DNA from: Malachius bipustulatus
Lineage: Eukaryota > Arthropoda > Insecta > Coleoptera > Melyridae
Assembly: GCA_910589415.1 (NCBI GenBank)
Contig: OU342630.1
Coordinates: forward strand, 7,812,001-7,876,000
DNA: 64,000 nucleotides
Reading direction: 5' to 3'
Numbering within the stretch: the first letter of the stretch is position 1; every line of letters starts with the position of its first letter. Of this stretch, positions 1-10,368 are shown piece by piece. The translations under genes and the position numbers were made by a program. The notes beneath the pieces were generated by a model, which made no database searches, was not told the DNA's origin, and saw only the letters and a program-made list of their open reading frames with translations.

Positions 1-1067
1 CCTTTGTCAATTAAAATGGTTCTTCCTTCTCGAAGTTGTTGAGGCACATAACCAGTATGAAGCAGAATATTTATATAAACGGCAACAGTTTCATCAATGT
101 GGATTTCTTTCAAAGTGCGACTTAGTATACGGTCAGGACCAGTAGCTGTGTCATATTTGAGATTTTTGATTTCATTTTTTACGTCTTCAGCCGTGACAAA
201 AATATCGTCATGAATCAATGAAGGAATTGGATAGTCTTCAAGTGTGTAGTCATTTTGTGATTCAAAGCATTCTTTAAAATGTAATTCCAATTTTGAAATT
301 TCTATTTGGCAATGATTAGATTTTGAACCATTCATAACTTGACGAACAACTTTTTTCCTCTGATTAGCGTACCAATATTGTGCAAGTTCATAGTTATATT
401 TATCTCGTCTTCGTTCTCTTGTTTTCTTATCTCTTCGCTGAGGATTTGAACATTGACTTTGTTTTGCAGAATTATTAGCTAGTTGGCGGTTTTTACGTAG
501 TCTGAAGTATTTAACGCTTGGATGAACAGGCCCAGGTAGAAGTTTATTAGCATTGTATAAAAATGATAGAAAATCAGTTGTTAATTGATCAAAGTTATTC
601 GAATCAAATGACGCAATATCATTTAAAACTAAATTGAACTTATGATGCCAGGTCTTACAGGCAGTATCCAAATCAGATGAGGTCTTCTTTTCTATAGACG
701 AAGAGTCTGCATCATTTCGAGAATTTAAATTTGAGTTCTTACTTCTAGTGACTTTCTCTATAAGGCTTGCATTTGCTTCTTTTCTATGAACTTTGGCTTT
801 ATGGATTAGTACTCCCTTTGGATTTTTAAATGATTGCTTGCAAATTTCACAAAAAGCTTTTTCTAGGTCAAGGTTCAATGAATTTTGAGTAAATGACGAA
901 CATGAAGCTTCATTAATTTCATGAGTGATCGAAGAACTTCCAGCTTCTCTCAGATCTTGAGACGATATTTGAAAATTACGAACCAAAAATGATCTTGTTA
1001 TTTTGTCTTTGGGGTATTTTAAAGGCAAATAATTTGTGTCTTCTTCACTTGAATTTTCTTGTGACAT
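1..1067 (-). CDS. R2-like non-LTR retrotransposon ORF, 5' part, runs off left edge
   Basis: On the minus strand an ATG at 1067-1065 opens a frame with no stop for 355 codons to the window edge. Around residues 80-101 there is one C2H2 zinc finger (C-x2-C-x12-H-x4-H, starting CEICKQSF). A serine-rich linker follows, then a strongly basic stretch (RRDKKTRERRRDKY) before the YANQRKK segment. The last ~50 residues match the start of a LINE reverse transcriptase: TATGPDRI, then a leucine-rich helix, then LREGRTILIDKG. A zinc finger plus basic region directly before RT, with no N-terminal APE-type endonuclease, is the layout of R2-like (restriction-like endonuclease) elements. The frame is intact as far as visible, so the copy may be young. 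The catalytic RT core and C-terminal endonuclease would lie left of the window. The exact clade and target site cannot be decided here. Confidence 0.82.
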   Translation of the reverse strand, partial: MSQENSSEEDTNYLPLKYPKDKITRSFLVRNFQISSQDLREAGSSSITHEINEASCSSFTQNSLNLDLEKAFCEICKQSFKNPKGVLIHKAKVHRKEANASLIEKVTRSKNSNLNSRNDADSSSIEKKTSSDLDTACKTWHHKFNLVLNDIASFDSNNFDQLTTDFLSFLYNANKLLPGPVHPSVKYFRLRKNRQLANNSAKQSQCSNPQRRDKKTRERRRDKYNYELAQYWYANQRKKVVRQVMNGSKSNHCQIEISKLELHFKECFESQNDYTLEDYPIPSLIHDDIFVTAEDVKNEIKNLKYDTATGPDRILSRTLKEIHIDETVAVYINILLHTGYVPQQLREGRTILIDK

Positions 1068-1311
1068 TGACAGTTGAAAAAAAATAAATAAAAATTTATA
1101 AAATTTTACTTTTTATGGAAAAAATACCATTAAACTTCGTAAACTTCGTAAACACCGACTTTAGAAAGTACGATAAAACTATAAAGAAATAAAATATTTA
1201 AAAAATAACACTAGTATTTCACTAATTTCCAAGACCGAATAAAACTTGGTCTTAACACTTTGAAATATTTTTGACAGCTTGAATAGAAAGTGAGAAGTGT
1301 CGTAAAAAAAA
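1068..1311. other. AT-rich 5' flank of the R2-like ORF
   Basis: No gene is seen. It holds a short direct repeat of AAACTTCGTA (about 1133-1152) and A/T runs. It is probably the 5' untranslated part of the LINE, but its start cannot be placed. Confidence 0.4.
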
Positions 1312-2165
1312 AAACAAGTCAATTAAACCTAGTCTGTCATAAAAAAAAATTCCTAAAGTGTCCCCAAACGGAGATATGGAGCCTTAAAAGGGTGCCCCGC
1401 AATTTACGTTTTTGGCTCTAACTTTTGAACCGACCTGTATAATTGGATGGAATTTAAACACTTTATAGAGGCCACAGAGAGCCATCAGGCCATATTAAAG
1501 TCGATGTTTGACGTCGTCAGGGAAGTCAGGAACAGACTTACCATCATACTCGTTGAGTCAAAATTTTGACAGGTGTCACTTTACAGAGCTACAAACTATT
1601 TTTTGAATAGTCAGATACTTCATCTTTAAAAAAGGTGCTCTTAATTTATTTCGTTAAAACTGACGGTTTTCGAGATAAAACGGTTTTAAGGTATGCGAAA
1701 CACTCAAAAGTTACTAATGCTAAATACAAACAGGTAAAAATCAGGTTCTTGTTGATAAACTTACCTACATAATGGATTGCTATTGACGGAACTTGGTCAA
1801 CATTTGCATAAAAGTCGATTTATCTTGAGAACCGCTAGTTTTATCGAAATAAATTAAGAGTACCTTTTGTGAAGATGAATGACCAGCGGATTTAAAAAAT
1901 AACTTTTCAGCTCTGTAAAATGACACCCGTCAAAACTTTGACACAATGAGTGTGGTGGTAAGTCCGTTCCTGACTTCCTTTAGGACGTCAAACGTCCACT
2001 CTGATATCGCTTAATAAGTCTTTATGGCCTCTATGAAAAAAATAAAATTTCATCAAATTTTACAGGTCGGTTCAAAAGTTAGAGCAAAAAAAGTAAATCT
2101 TAGGGTATCATTTTGGGGCTCTGTATCTCCGTTTAGGGACACTTTAGGAATGTTTTTTTTATGAC

Positions 2166-3504
2166 TAGGGCGCGGATTTTATGCAAAATGCATATATGTG
2201 CATATATTGCATATATTTAACAAATTTTTATATTTAGCATATTTGAATAAAACGTGCATATATGGGCATATATCCTTTAATAAATCCATCAATTCAAAAA
2301 TTATTTTAGGTTTCATCTTTCATCTATTACTTTTATATTTTATGCTGGAAATATTTCTTGTATAGGTAGGTACATACTTAAATATAATCTCATTTCATGC
2401 ATGAATGCATTTTATTTCAATGGGGTTTGTATATTATCTATTCAGTTGTAGTACTTGTAGTGAATATATTTGAACATTTTATGACTCGGTCAACAAAATT
2501 TGTTACACCTCTATAATCCCCTATTCAATTACCAGATTTGAAAATGCTTTAAGAGAGCTTGCTACTTTGGAATTCCCAGTAAGTCCATTAAATGTAAATT
2601 AAAGGTAAATTTCTACAAGTACCTATCTAAGTAGGTATATAAATGTAAAATAGAAAATGCCTTCCTTCACTGTACTTTTATAATTTGAAGAGACAACTTG
2701 CACTCCACTAAAACGTGAAAACTTGTGATCAAAAAATTATAGTGTATTTATTATATAGTGTATAAATTATTGTGCCCTTGTGTGAAATATATATTATTCT
2801 TTTTACAATGCCAAGAGTTAATACGGTTTGGATTAAGCCCTATCCTGAACTTATTATGGATGGTGAAAATGTGTTTTGCAAAGCCTGCACTAATATCAGC
2901 GAAATTGGGAGACATAATTAGAAAAAAATTAGGTTACACACATTTGTGCAATATATCCCAAATTTTTTTAGGAGAAGAAAGCTCAGTTGACCTTCCCTTG
3001 GATTATAATTTAATTCCCAAGTTAAAATTTTCTCCAATAACTTCTGTTGATGTAGAAAGAAGTTTTTCTATCTCTAAAAATGTTTTAACGGATAGAAGAC
3101 AAACATTTTTAGTAGAAAACTTGGAAAAATATTTGATAATAAATTCATTTTATAAAGAATGTAAAAATGTTTAAAATGTTAATTGAAAATGTATATATTA
3201 TTATGGAATAAAATTTATAATGTTCTAAAATCTGTAACGTTTTTTTTTTTATCGCCACTATCAGTTGCTCTGTAGTCCATAAGTAGGTATTATTTTGTGT
3301 TTGTCTGAATAGCTAATATGAAAATCGCGGCGATGAAAAGTAAGTATAGTAGCTATTTTATATTATATGAACTTCACGCATATGCATAAATTTTTTTGCA
3401 TATTTTGAGCTATTATTTAAAAATACTTGCATATTTTGGTAAAAAAAATTGCATATATATGCGCATATAACTTCAGTTTAGGCTTGCATATATTCCGCGC
3501 TCTA
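2166..3504 (+). mobile_element. hAT-superfamily transposon derivative with exact 8-bp target duplication
   Basis: The ends are inverted repeats, TAGGGCGCGGA at 2166 and TCCGCGCTCTA ending at 3504. They are flanked by identical 8-bp duplications TTTATGAC (2158-2165 and 3505-3512). An 8-bp duplication and a TAGNG-type terminus are diagnostic of hAT elements. Both subterminal regions are full of GCATATATG-like repeats, probable transposase-binding sites. The internal coding region is a deletion product (see the pseudogene inside). The insertion broke foldback A, so it is younger than that element. Confidence 0.93.
2758..3174 (+). pseudogene. Deleted hAT transposase: N-terminal stub and C-terminal dimerisation domain
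   Basis: Two frames carry the two ends of one transposase. From ATG 2808 a 37-residue stub (MPRVNTVWIKPYPE..., with a CKAC pair) looks like the N-terminal DNA-binding finger and stops at 2919-2921. In the overlapping frame that ends at 3172-3174, the C-terminal ~60 residues have the hAT dimerisation signature: FSPITSVDVERSFS, TDRRQTFLVENLEKY. The central catalytic region is missing and the two parts are out of frame, so this copy cannot make an active enzyme. A related N-terminal peptide (WIKPYPE) recurs in the hAT element at 60678-61498, so the two families are relatives. Confidence 0.85.
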
Positions 3505-3580
3505 TTTATGACATACTAGGTTTATTTTGACCTCCCCTGTATGCTCCCGAGAGATTAGGAGGTACTTACCGGACACCCTG

Positions 3581-4421
3581 TATATGACACCATTTTCAAA
3601 GTTTTCATTCGATGTGACGTAATTTTCGTAAATTAGGTCATCTCTAATTAATTGTAAAGTCAATGAAATCATGCCCTCACAAGTTAATATCTTTTTAAAA
3701 ATTTTCTCAGTATTCAAATATAACTTGCCGCAATAATAATATATACGCTGCTTTTCAATAATTATTTTATCACGTTCACTGCTAATCAAAATGTGTGTAG
3801 CTTTTCCCCTACCCTGGTAGTCATTTTGCATGTAGGAGATTTTTTGGTTTACAGGAGCTAAATATACAGGACGTCCCTTTTTTTAGAGCTCACTCTGCGT
3901 GTATCTGGTAAACGCTAAGAGATACACATAGGTTAAAATACAAAGAGATAAGTTCCAGAGGTGATTAAATTACAGTGAAGATACGCTATTTTATTAACAC
4001 CTCGAATCAAGAGTGAAAGGCATTCAAGATATTTCTGACCGTTCCTGAAATATCCTGAAGAAAGTGACCTGACCTGACCTGACCTCGAAAACAATATTGA
4101 ATCAGAGTCGGGTAAGAGGAAAAAGTTGGGTGGGGGATGTGCTCGATGACCGTTTCCTTCTTCGCTCTTCGATTCTCTTGAGCGAAATTTTACAAAAAGT
4201 GGGACGACATAAAAAAGAATTACAAATATGCAAAAGTTTTTCTGAGCATCCTAAGAAAAAACGAAGGTATAAATAAAAATATTTTCGAAGTCTCATTATT
4301 TTCGACCAAACAGTCTGCAGCTAAGAACTTGAATTACTTTTCCACAACAAACTGTACATATTTTGGCACATTTGATTGAATTTTCGATGAATTTTCTTTA
4401 GTGGATTAATTGATTTAATAA
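3581..4421. other. Non-coding, degraded repeat remnants
   Basis: No supported gene. Around 3880-4090 there are remnants resembling other repeats here (phrases such as GAAATATCCTGAA and three CCTGA units at 4068-4084). Open frames are short and overlap repeat ends. Confidence 0.4.
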
Positions 4422-4920
4422 CCCAGTAAACACTGTTTAATAACTTGTATGTAACTGGTATAAAACAGCTGTTCTTTGGCAAGTAACAATTATGTAGCTT
4501 GTGCTGTAAATGTAGAGTACATGTACTCGGATATGTCCGCCTCATGAGGCAGTCCGAGTGATATAGCAGTTACAGAACGATGTTCTGAAGATCCTACAGA
4601 ACAGTAACTAGAATGTTACAATACGTAAATGTAACAATTACGTATCCATGTTCTTAGATTTTGATGGAACAGTTACAGATCCATGTTCTCCAGATTTTAC
4701 AGAACAGTTATAGAAAAATTATATAGAACATATACGCTATTAAACTAGAATGTTTTAGCACCTAAACGTAGCGATTACCTAACAGTATTCTGAGACTGTG
4801 ACAGAACAATCACAGATCAATTGGCTCCAGTTTTTACATAACAATGACAGAAAAAATACAGCACATATATGTAATAAATTTAAAAGTTTGTTATGTAACC
4901 ACTCCTCATATATGGTGATG
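4422..4920 (-). repeat. Repeat family G, partial copy
   Basis: It begins with CCCAGTAAACAC, the reverse complement of the outer end of the 17.9-19.6 kb repeat (GTGTTTACTGGG at 19602-19613). It carries the same kind of degenerate dyads, such as GTTCT...AGAACAGTTACAG, at least three times between 4560 and 4720. It is an inverted, diverged relative of the larger copy. Confidence 0.6.
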
Positions 4921-5985
4921 AAGCAGTGATGTCTCGACTTCGTCTATTTTTATAGATATATTCTAAAAATTATCAGTTTATTTGTAATTATATATAGTGT
5001 TCAGGGATTCCTTAAAGAACATTAATAATTACAAAGATTTTAAATTTTACATCTTGATTTGAGCCTTGTTCGCATTTTATTATTTATTTTTTTTTTGTTT
5101 GTAGTTTAATTATTCGGTAAATTATTAACAAAATTTTGTCATGTATAACCTGTTGATACGATTCCAACAGAGTTAATTTTTATATTTTATGAAATTTTTA
5201 CTGGTTGGTAAATAATATAATTGATCATTAAAAAAAAATTTATTGAAAAATTTTTAATTATTATTGTTGAATGTAGTTTTCATTTTTTAATCCAGCTAAC
5301 AGATTAACAATAACATATTAATCAAATTGTACAAAAATTTATAATAAATTGTGAACAAGCCTTAGATCAGAATGGTTGTAAACTTTTTAAAATCTTAATT
5401 ATTTATGTTCATAAGAGATCCTAAAAACCACTAATAATAACAAACAAACATATTAAGAAAACTGGTTGAAGAAATATAATATCTTAAAAAAATTACCTAT
5501 ACATACGTATTCATACATATATATATATATATAAGTGTGGTGTAAAAGAAAATATACAAATTTCATGAAACAAGATTTATTGACAATGTTTATATAACTG
5601 GAAAAATTCACAGTAGGAACATAAAATAATATGATTATTAATATTAAGCATACACTTATGCTTAAATTGAATTAATATGAATTAATTAATATTAATCATT
5701 ATTATATGGAAATTACAAAGGGTAGCAACTGAGTCTTCTTTATAAATACTATACCATAATAGTTACAAACCAAAGATGTGAAAGAAATTAATACATCAAC
5801 AGCCCAAAGGCAAGAATTGGCTATTTTGGCAGGATAAAATATTTAAGAAATCTGTTTACAATAAAATAATAGAGTTGTAATTTTGATAATCTTAAGTTGG
5901 CTGAGAATTAATGGACCCATCAAAAAAGGCACTTCAACAAAATAGATAAGTTCTAAAAAATATTCAATGGAATGTAACGAAAAGA
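4921..5985. other. AT-rich non-coding stretch
   Basis: No gene seen. There is a (TA)n tract near 5516-5532 and otherwise low-complexity A/T sequence. Confidence 0.5.
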
Positions 5986-6211
5986 CTTACAGCGGGTATT
6001 ATAAAGGCTCATTAAGTTAACGGGCAGATTTCTGTGGCCATTTCTGAAGAAAGTATCGAGTCTAAGTGAATTTTTTTAAATTTATCTATTCTTGACACGA
6101 ATTTAATTACAAAAATGTTCATAAAAGTAATTTGACGTCGATATTGGCTTCAAAAATGGTCTCAGAAATCTGCCCGTTAGCCTAATAAGCCTTTATAATA
6201 TCGGCTGTAAG
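5986..6211. repeat. MITE family H, copy 1 (226 bp)
   Basis: The terminal inverted repeats are CTTACAGC...TAACGGGCAGATTTCTG at the left and CAGAAATCTGCCCGTTA...GCTGTAAG at the right. The same terminal pair recurs at 55602-55829, with different internal sequence divergence. There is no coding capacity. Confidence 0.75.
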
Positions 6212-6332
6212 TTGATAATTTTTACATTAGAGTTAAATACATATACATATGAGTTTGATGAATATGTGATGAGTTTATGCAGCTCGAGTTTACATTGCAA
6301 AGTAAATATAATATAATATGGAATGCAGGTAC

Positions 6333-6944
6333 AAAAATTAAAAGTAGGGTTATGTAGGTGCTAAAAAAGACTTTTTTATACGTATAACAGAAATTTTAAA
6401 ATAGATCAGTATACAGGCAAAACCAAAAATTAAATTTTTTTTTTTCAATGGATCACCCTATATATGAATTTATTTTTCGTTTCCTCGTAAAATTCTAAGC
6501 ATAACTTATATAAAATACCGTATACCTAAATTCTGAAATATTCGTATTTGAAACATCATCAAATATTTTTTTAAGCAACTGTTGCAAATCTGCAAATCAA
6601 GAAATCTAACAATAAGTGCTCTACTGGGCCTCCATTTCTTTCAACACATTTTACAAGGGTTCTTCGCATTTTCTCCAATGAATCTGTTATGAATGCTGGG
6701 CTATTTTCATTTAAATTATTAATTTCAATCCGTATCAAATCTTTAAGATGATCGAGTATACGGCATGTTATATAAATTATGCTTAGAATTTTACGAGGAA
6801 TCGAAAAATAAATTCACATATAGGGTGATCCATTGAAAAAAAAATTTTTGGTTTACCCTGTATACTAATTTATTTTCAAATTTTTGTTATACGTATAAAA
6901 AAGTTTTTTTTTAGCACCTACATAACCCTACTTTTAATTTTTTT
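6333..6944. repeat. Foldback element family I (~610 bp)
   Basis: The arms are AAATTAAAAGTAGGGTTATG... from 6333 and the reverse complement ...CATAACCCTACTTTTAATTT to 6944. Inside, GGATCACCCTATAT and ATATAGGGTGATCC also pair. Between the arms lies a decayed transposase fragment, so this foldback derives from a coding DNA transposon. Confidence 0.8.
6571..6759 (-). pseudogene. C-terminal fragment of a Tc1/mariner-like transposase
   Basis: The minus strand reads 62 codons then TAA at 6573-6571: ILDHLKDLIRIEINNLN..., then EKMRRTLVKCVERNGGPVEH. This resembles the C-terminal tail of insect mariner-like transposases (FRRRLELCIEVNGGHFEHLL-type). It sits in the loop of foldback I and lacks all catalytic parts. 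Confidence 0.65.
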
Positions 6945-7072
6945 GGGACACATGAAATAACAAAGTTAAAGGGGGGCGACATTATAATGAATCACCCTGT
7001 ACAGGATTAACACAACAAGAGCATAAATTTTATCTTGGGACAAACTGGTAAATCCTAACCAAAAAGTTTTAA

Positions 7073-9746
7073 CTAACTCTGTTGTGTCTTATTTTCTTCC
7101 CTTCGGTAGCGTTGCTTTCCTTGCCGGAACCACTCGCTCACACATTCTTCAAACTCCTTTTCAGTATTTTTGTGAATACTCAACAGAGTTTCTAGAAAAG
7201 AAAAAAAAATAGAAATTATTAAAGAATAGAATAAAAGGAAAATAGTAACTGTAGGTACAATAATCTACTGTAATTAAAAAAGAGGACGTAACTATACCTA
7301 TATGTGAGTAAATTTGCATTTAAAAGTATTGGAAAAAAGTACCTGCACCTTAATAATTTATTTTCATGTTATATGGATGATCTAGTTAGTTTGATAATAT
7401 ATTATATTAATTCAAGCTACCTGATTATGGTTAATAATAATTACTATAATAGTGTAAAATAATAATTTTAAATAGATACTTTTATAGAAGATTGAATAAT
7501 TATACTTCTACCTTTTATTATTTTAGTTATCAATAAATTTGATACTTGGAAATTATTGCGGAGTCCCAACCATGAGCACTCCTTGGCCAATTTGTTGGTA
7601 AATGTTTTATTGTAGGTTCTTATTACGTGGTCCTTGAAACAATTGCCACCTATTTTTTTTATATGTAGGACCTAAAATAAATATACGTAATTAAAAAAAA
7701 TAAACAAGATTTTAAGAAATGTAAATATTACAAAAGCTTTCCGGCACTCAGGGTCATGTTCCAGCTTTTGATCGAGTTCCTGAAGTTCAAACCGGGAGTT
7801 GAGTATTAAAAAGCTGCTATAGGTTGTTGTCTCGGCGACATCTACAACTTCTGTGGTACGACTTTCAATTTTTGACAGTCTGTAGTCAATTGAATTGAGC
7901 CTTTGCTCAATTCTTGTACATACTTTGTTTAAATTTCGAAATTCATCTGAAAAAGTTAAAAATTAATTTTAAAGGCGAAATATTATTGCTATTATTTTAT
8001 TAGGTAAACTCACTTATAATCAATTCCTTCATATCTTTTATATCCGAAATCCACTTATCTAAAAAAATGTCACAAAAAAATTATTAATACTAATGACATA
8101 ATTATTTAAGTTCAGGACATCAAAATAAAATAAAAATCAACTTGACGAAATGAAATTTACACTTGTCAAATATAAAAATCACTAATAAATTATTTTATTA
8201 TTGGTAACCTATAATGTTCAGTTAAAGTACGCATTAGCGTGTTTAAATCAAGCTAAAACACGCGCGTTTTTTAAACGTTGCCCTAGCAACGTCAACGTTA
8301 CCCCAGAAACGATGTCTAAATGTCAACTTTTTGATTGTTCTGATTGGAGTATACACTGTTACATCAACATAAATTACCTATTAATGTCAGATATTTGAAA
8401 ATCCTAATTCAAATATTCAACAATTTATGATCTCAAAATGTACCAATAATAAAAATTATAGTAAAGTATTCTTGGATATCGGTCTTAAAAACACTCGCTC
8501 TATTTCGAGTACTTTGGCTCCGCCGTCTGCTCGAAAACTCGCGCATGTGTTTAAGACCTTAATATCCACTCATACTTTAATTATACTATTTGTAAAATTG
8601 TTATAAAAAGTTGCCATTTTGATTGTCATTTTAGTTTCGAAATGACATTCTTTTAGGCACACGTGCCTATTAGGAATGCCCATAAATAAAACATAAATTA
8701 ATATGAAACACAATTATTACTATACATACTCTGGTCGAATACATCCTCAAATGTAAGAATTGGTGTTTCAGTGATGTATGATAAATCAGCATTCCCAGCT
8801 CCTGCCTGAGGGTGTTGTGTTGGAAGGTCTAGAATTTTTTAGATAATTAATGTACCTACCTATACACTTAATACAGTATCACCCAAAAAGTTTGCTTCAA
8901 TATTATGGTGAAATTTGAATAAACTTAGGGAAAATTTATGTACATGTTTTACCTTCAGCACTGGTAAGTTCCCCATCAAGAACTGGGTCTGTTGTGGCTT
9001 TTCCTTGGTCTGTATTTTGTTGCTCCCGTACTTCGAGACTAGAGCCGAAAGGAAAGTCAGGTGGAGCTATATCAATGTCAGTTTTTGAGACAGAGTCGTC
9101 GTCTTCATCAGAGGAGCTATCCCCAGAATATGCTTCTAGAATAGGTTTTAGTGCACTTGTATTTTTTCCAGTTTTTTTCCTTTTACGAGTTTCCTCCCTT
9201 GCCTCAAGTACATCTAGTTCGTCCGAAGAAGATGCTACCAGGGCAGCTTTTCTAGCTCTTTCAATGGATTCTTAAAGAATAAATTACATTTGTATTATCA
9301 TCTATAAACTTATTATTATAATTATTATGGCTATTATAATGTTATAGGTATGAAGTCAGTATAAAGAAAACATTTAGGCATTTATTAATTATTGTTAAGC
9401 AACCCAGAGCACTTAACAACAATCAACAAACAACTATACAAACAGACAAAAGTCTTACAATAACTTAGGACAAATTTTACTAACTGTTTAACCCAAGAAC
9501 GAATAATAGGTAAAACCTTTGTATGAAACACATTAGCTTAGGTACCTTACCATAATAACCTTCGAATCTGATGTGGTGTTGTTCCCACATCGGACAATTC
9601 TTGTCAGGAGGAGTTTGTTTCACTATCATATTCGTAACGTTCTTTGTTTTTGGCCACCAGCACTTGGTTTGTTTATCATCCAGCCAGCTTGCGGGTACTT
9701 CAGAGGCACATTGCTCTTCGTCCTCGAATACCACAACAGCGAACAT
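7073..9746 (-). CDS. DUF4806 domain protein, seven exons, 383 aa
   Basis: Predicted CDS, minus strand: 9746-9551, 9270-8953, 8828-8730, 8058-8014, 7946-7732, 7671-7512, 7191-7073. Every junction is GT-AG and the phases fit exactly (1,152 nt including the TAG stop at 7075-7073). The N-terminus (MFAVVVFEDEEQCASEVPAS, WLDD..., KCWWP) is the usual opening module of insect DUF4806 proteins. The middle (residues ~67-200) is acidic, Ser/Lys-rich and disordered, followed by a short coiled segment (KWISDIKDMKELI, RIEQRLNSIDYRLSKIE). The C-terminal DUF4806 domain reads FELQELDQKLEHDPECRKAF, then IKKIGG, FTNKLAKECSWLGL, and ends with CVSEWFRQGKQRYRREE. The function of the family is unknown. The frame is intact, so it is probably expressed. 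It could be a host gene or the second gene of a transposon, since a transposase-type gene lies just upstream on the same strand. The fourth intron phase join is supported only by phase and splice consensus. Confidence 0.88.
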
Positions 9747-10150
9747 ATTTGAGAGCTGCAAGCAGTAAAAAAAAAAATGAATTGCGCAAATTAAGAGGAT
9801 ATCTAGGTTTTTTCCCCTTTAAATTTTCTTAAAATGAAGAAAAAAACCTGACCTGACCAAAACCTGACTTACCGGTGTCGCGAAAGGAAGCCCAACATTA
9901 CCATATTAAATATTATTGAATACTCACCAAAAATTAATTTTCCGATTTCTGTATCTGTTGATTTTGGAGGCAGGAGCAGAGAACAGAGCTCGAAGAGAGA
10001 GAAATGAGATTGAGATATTATTATGTAAGCACAGCACACTAGACTAGAACCACACAGAGAACGGAACGGACCGGACCGGACTGAAGACTGAAGTGACTGA
10101 ACTGAGCGAGCAGCGAGCGCGGGTGCTGATACCGGAACCGGTTATACGGA
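9747..10150 (-). promoter_or_regulatory. Probable 5' UTR exon(s) and promoter of the DUF4806 gene
   Basis: An acceptor-like TTGCAG lies 11-16 nt upstream of the chosen ATG (9762-9757). Candidate upstream donors are GTGAGT near 9928 and GTAAGT near 9871 (minus strand). Further upstream, 9960-10150 is unusually GC-rich for this window, with repeated GGACCGGACCGG-like and ACTGAACTGAGCGAGC-like sequence, consistent with a promoter or first exon. The transcription start is not defined. Confidence 0.45.
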
Positions 10151-10368
10151 ATTAAAATAAAACAAACGAATAGACAACACTTTGCAGCACAGAATCAGAG
10201 TCTTAAATTTTTGTTTTTAAATCACATCAACGATGTGTTAATTTTACATATTTCAAAGCTAGCGAAATAAAAGTTTTGAGGGAGTTGATTGAAATTGCAT
10301 CTACAGTTTGTGATAAGCTGTAAAAATACACTCACGAGATTATTTAACGAATTGGGAAATGGGTTTTT
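10151..10368. other. Spacer between the DUF4806 promoter region and the transposase gene 3' end
   Basis: No gene seen. It would hold the 3' UTR of the transposase-type gene, but I see no clear minus-strand AATAAA signal. Confidence 0.4.

Larger units (their letters stand above)
1312..3580. repeat. Foldback element family A, copy 1, split by a hAT element
   Basis: Two long arms are reverse complements: about 1326-1690 (AACCTAGTCTGTCAT..., then GGAAGTCAGGAACAG) and about 1800-2165 (GTTCCTGACTTCC..., then TCTCCGTTTAGGGACAC). The right arm is cut at 2165 and resumes at 3513-3580 with the element's outer end (ending GGACACCCTG) after the hAT insertion. The left outer end is truncated or decayed. 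A second copy lies at 30230-31673. Confidence 0.8.

Noticed and set aside
3502..3831. 109-codon minus-strand open frame
   Set aside because: Its end lies inside the outer terminus of foldback A and the hAT target site, and no domain is visible; treated as chance.
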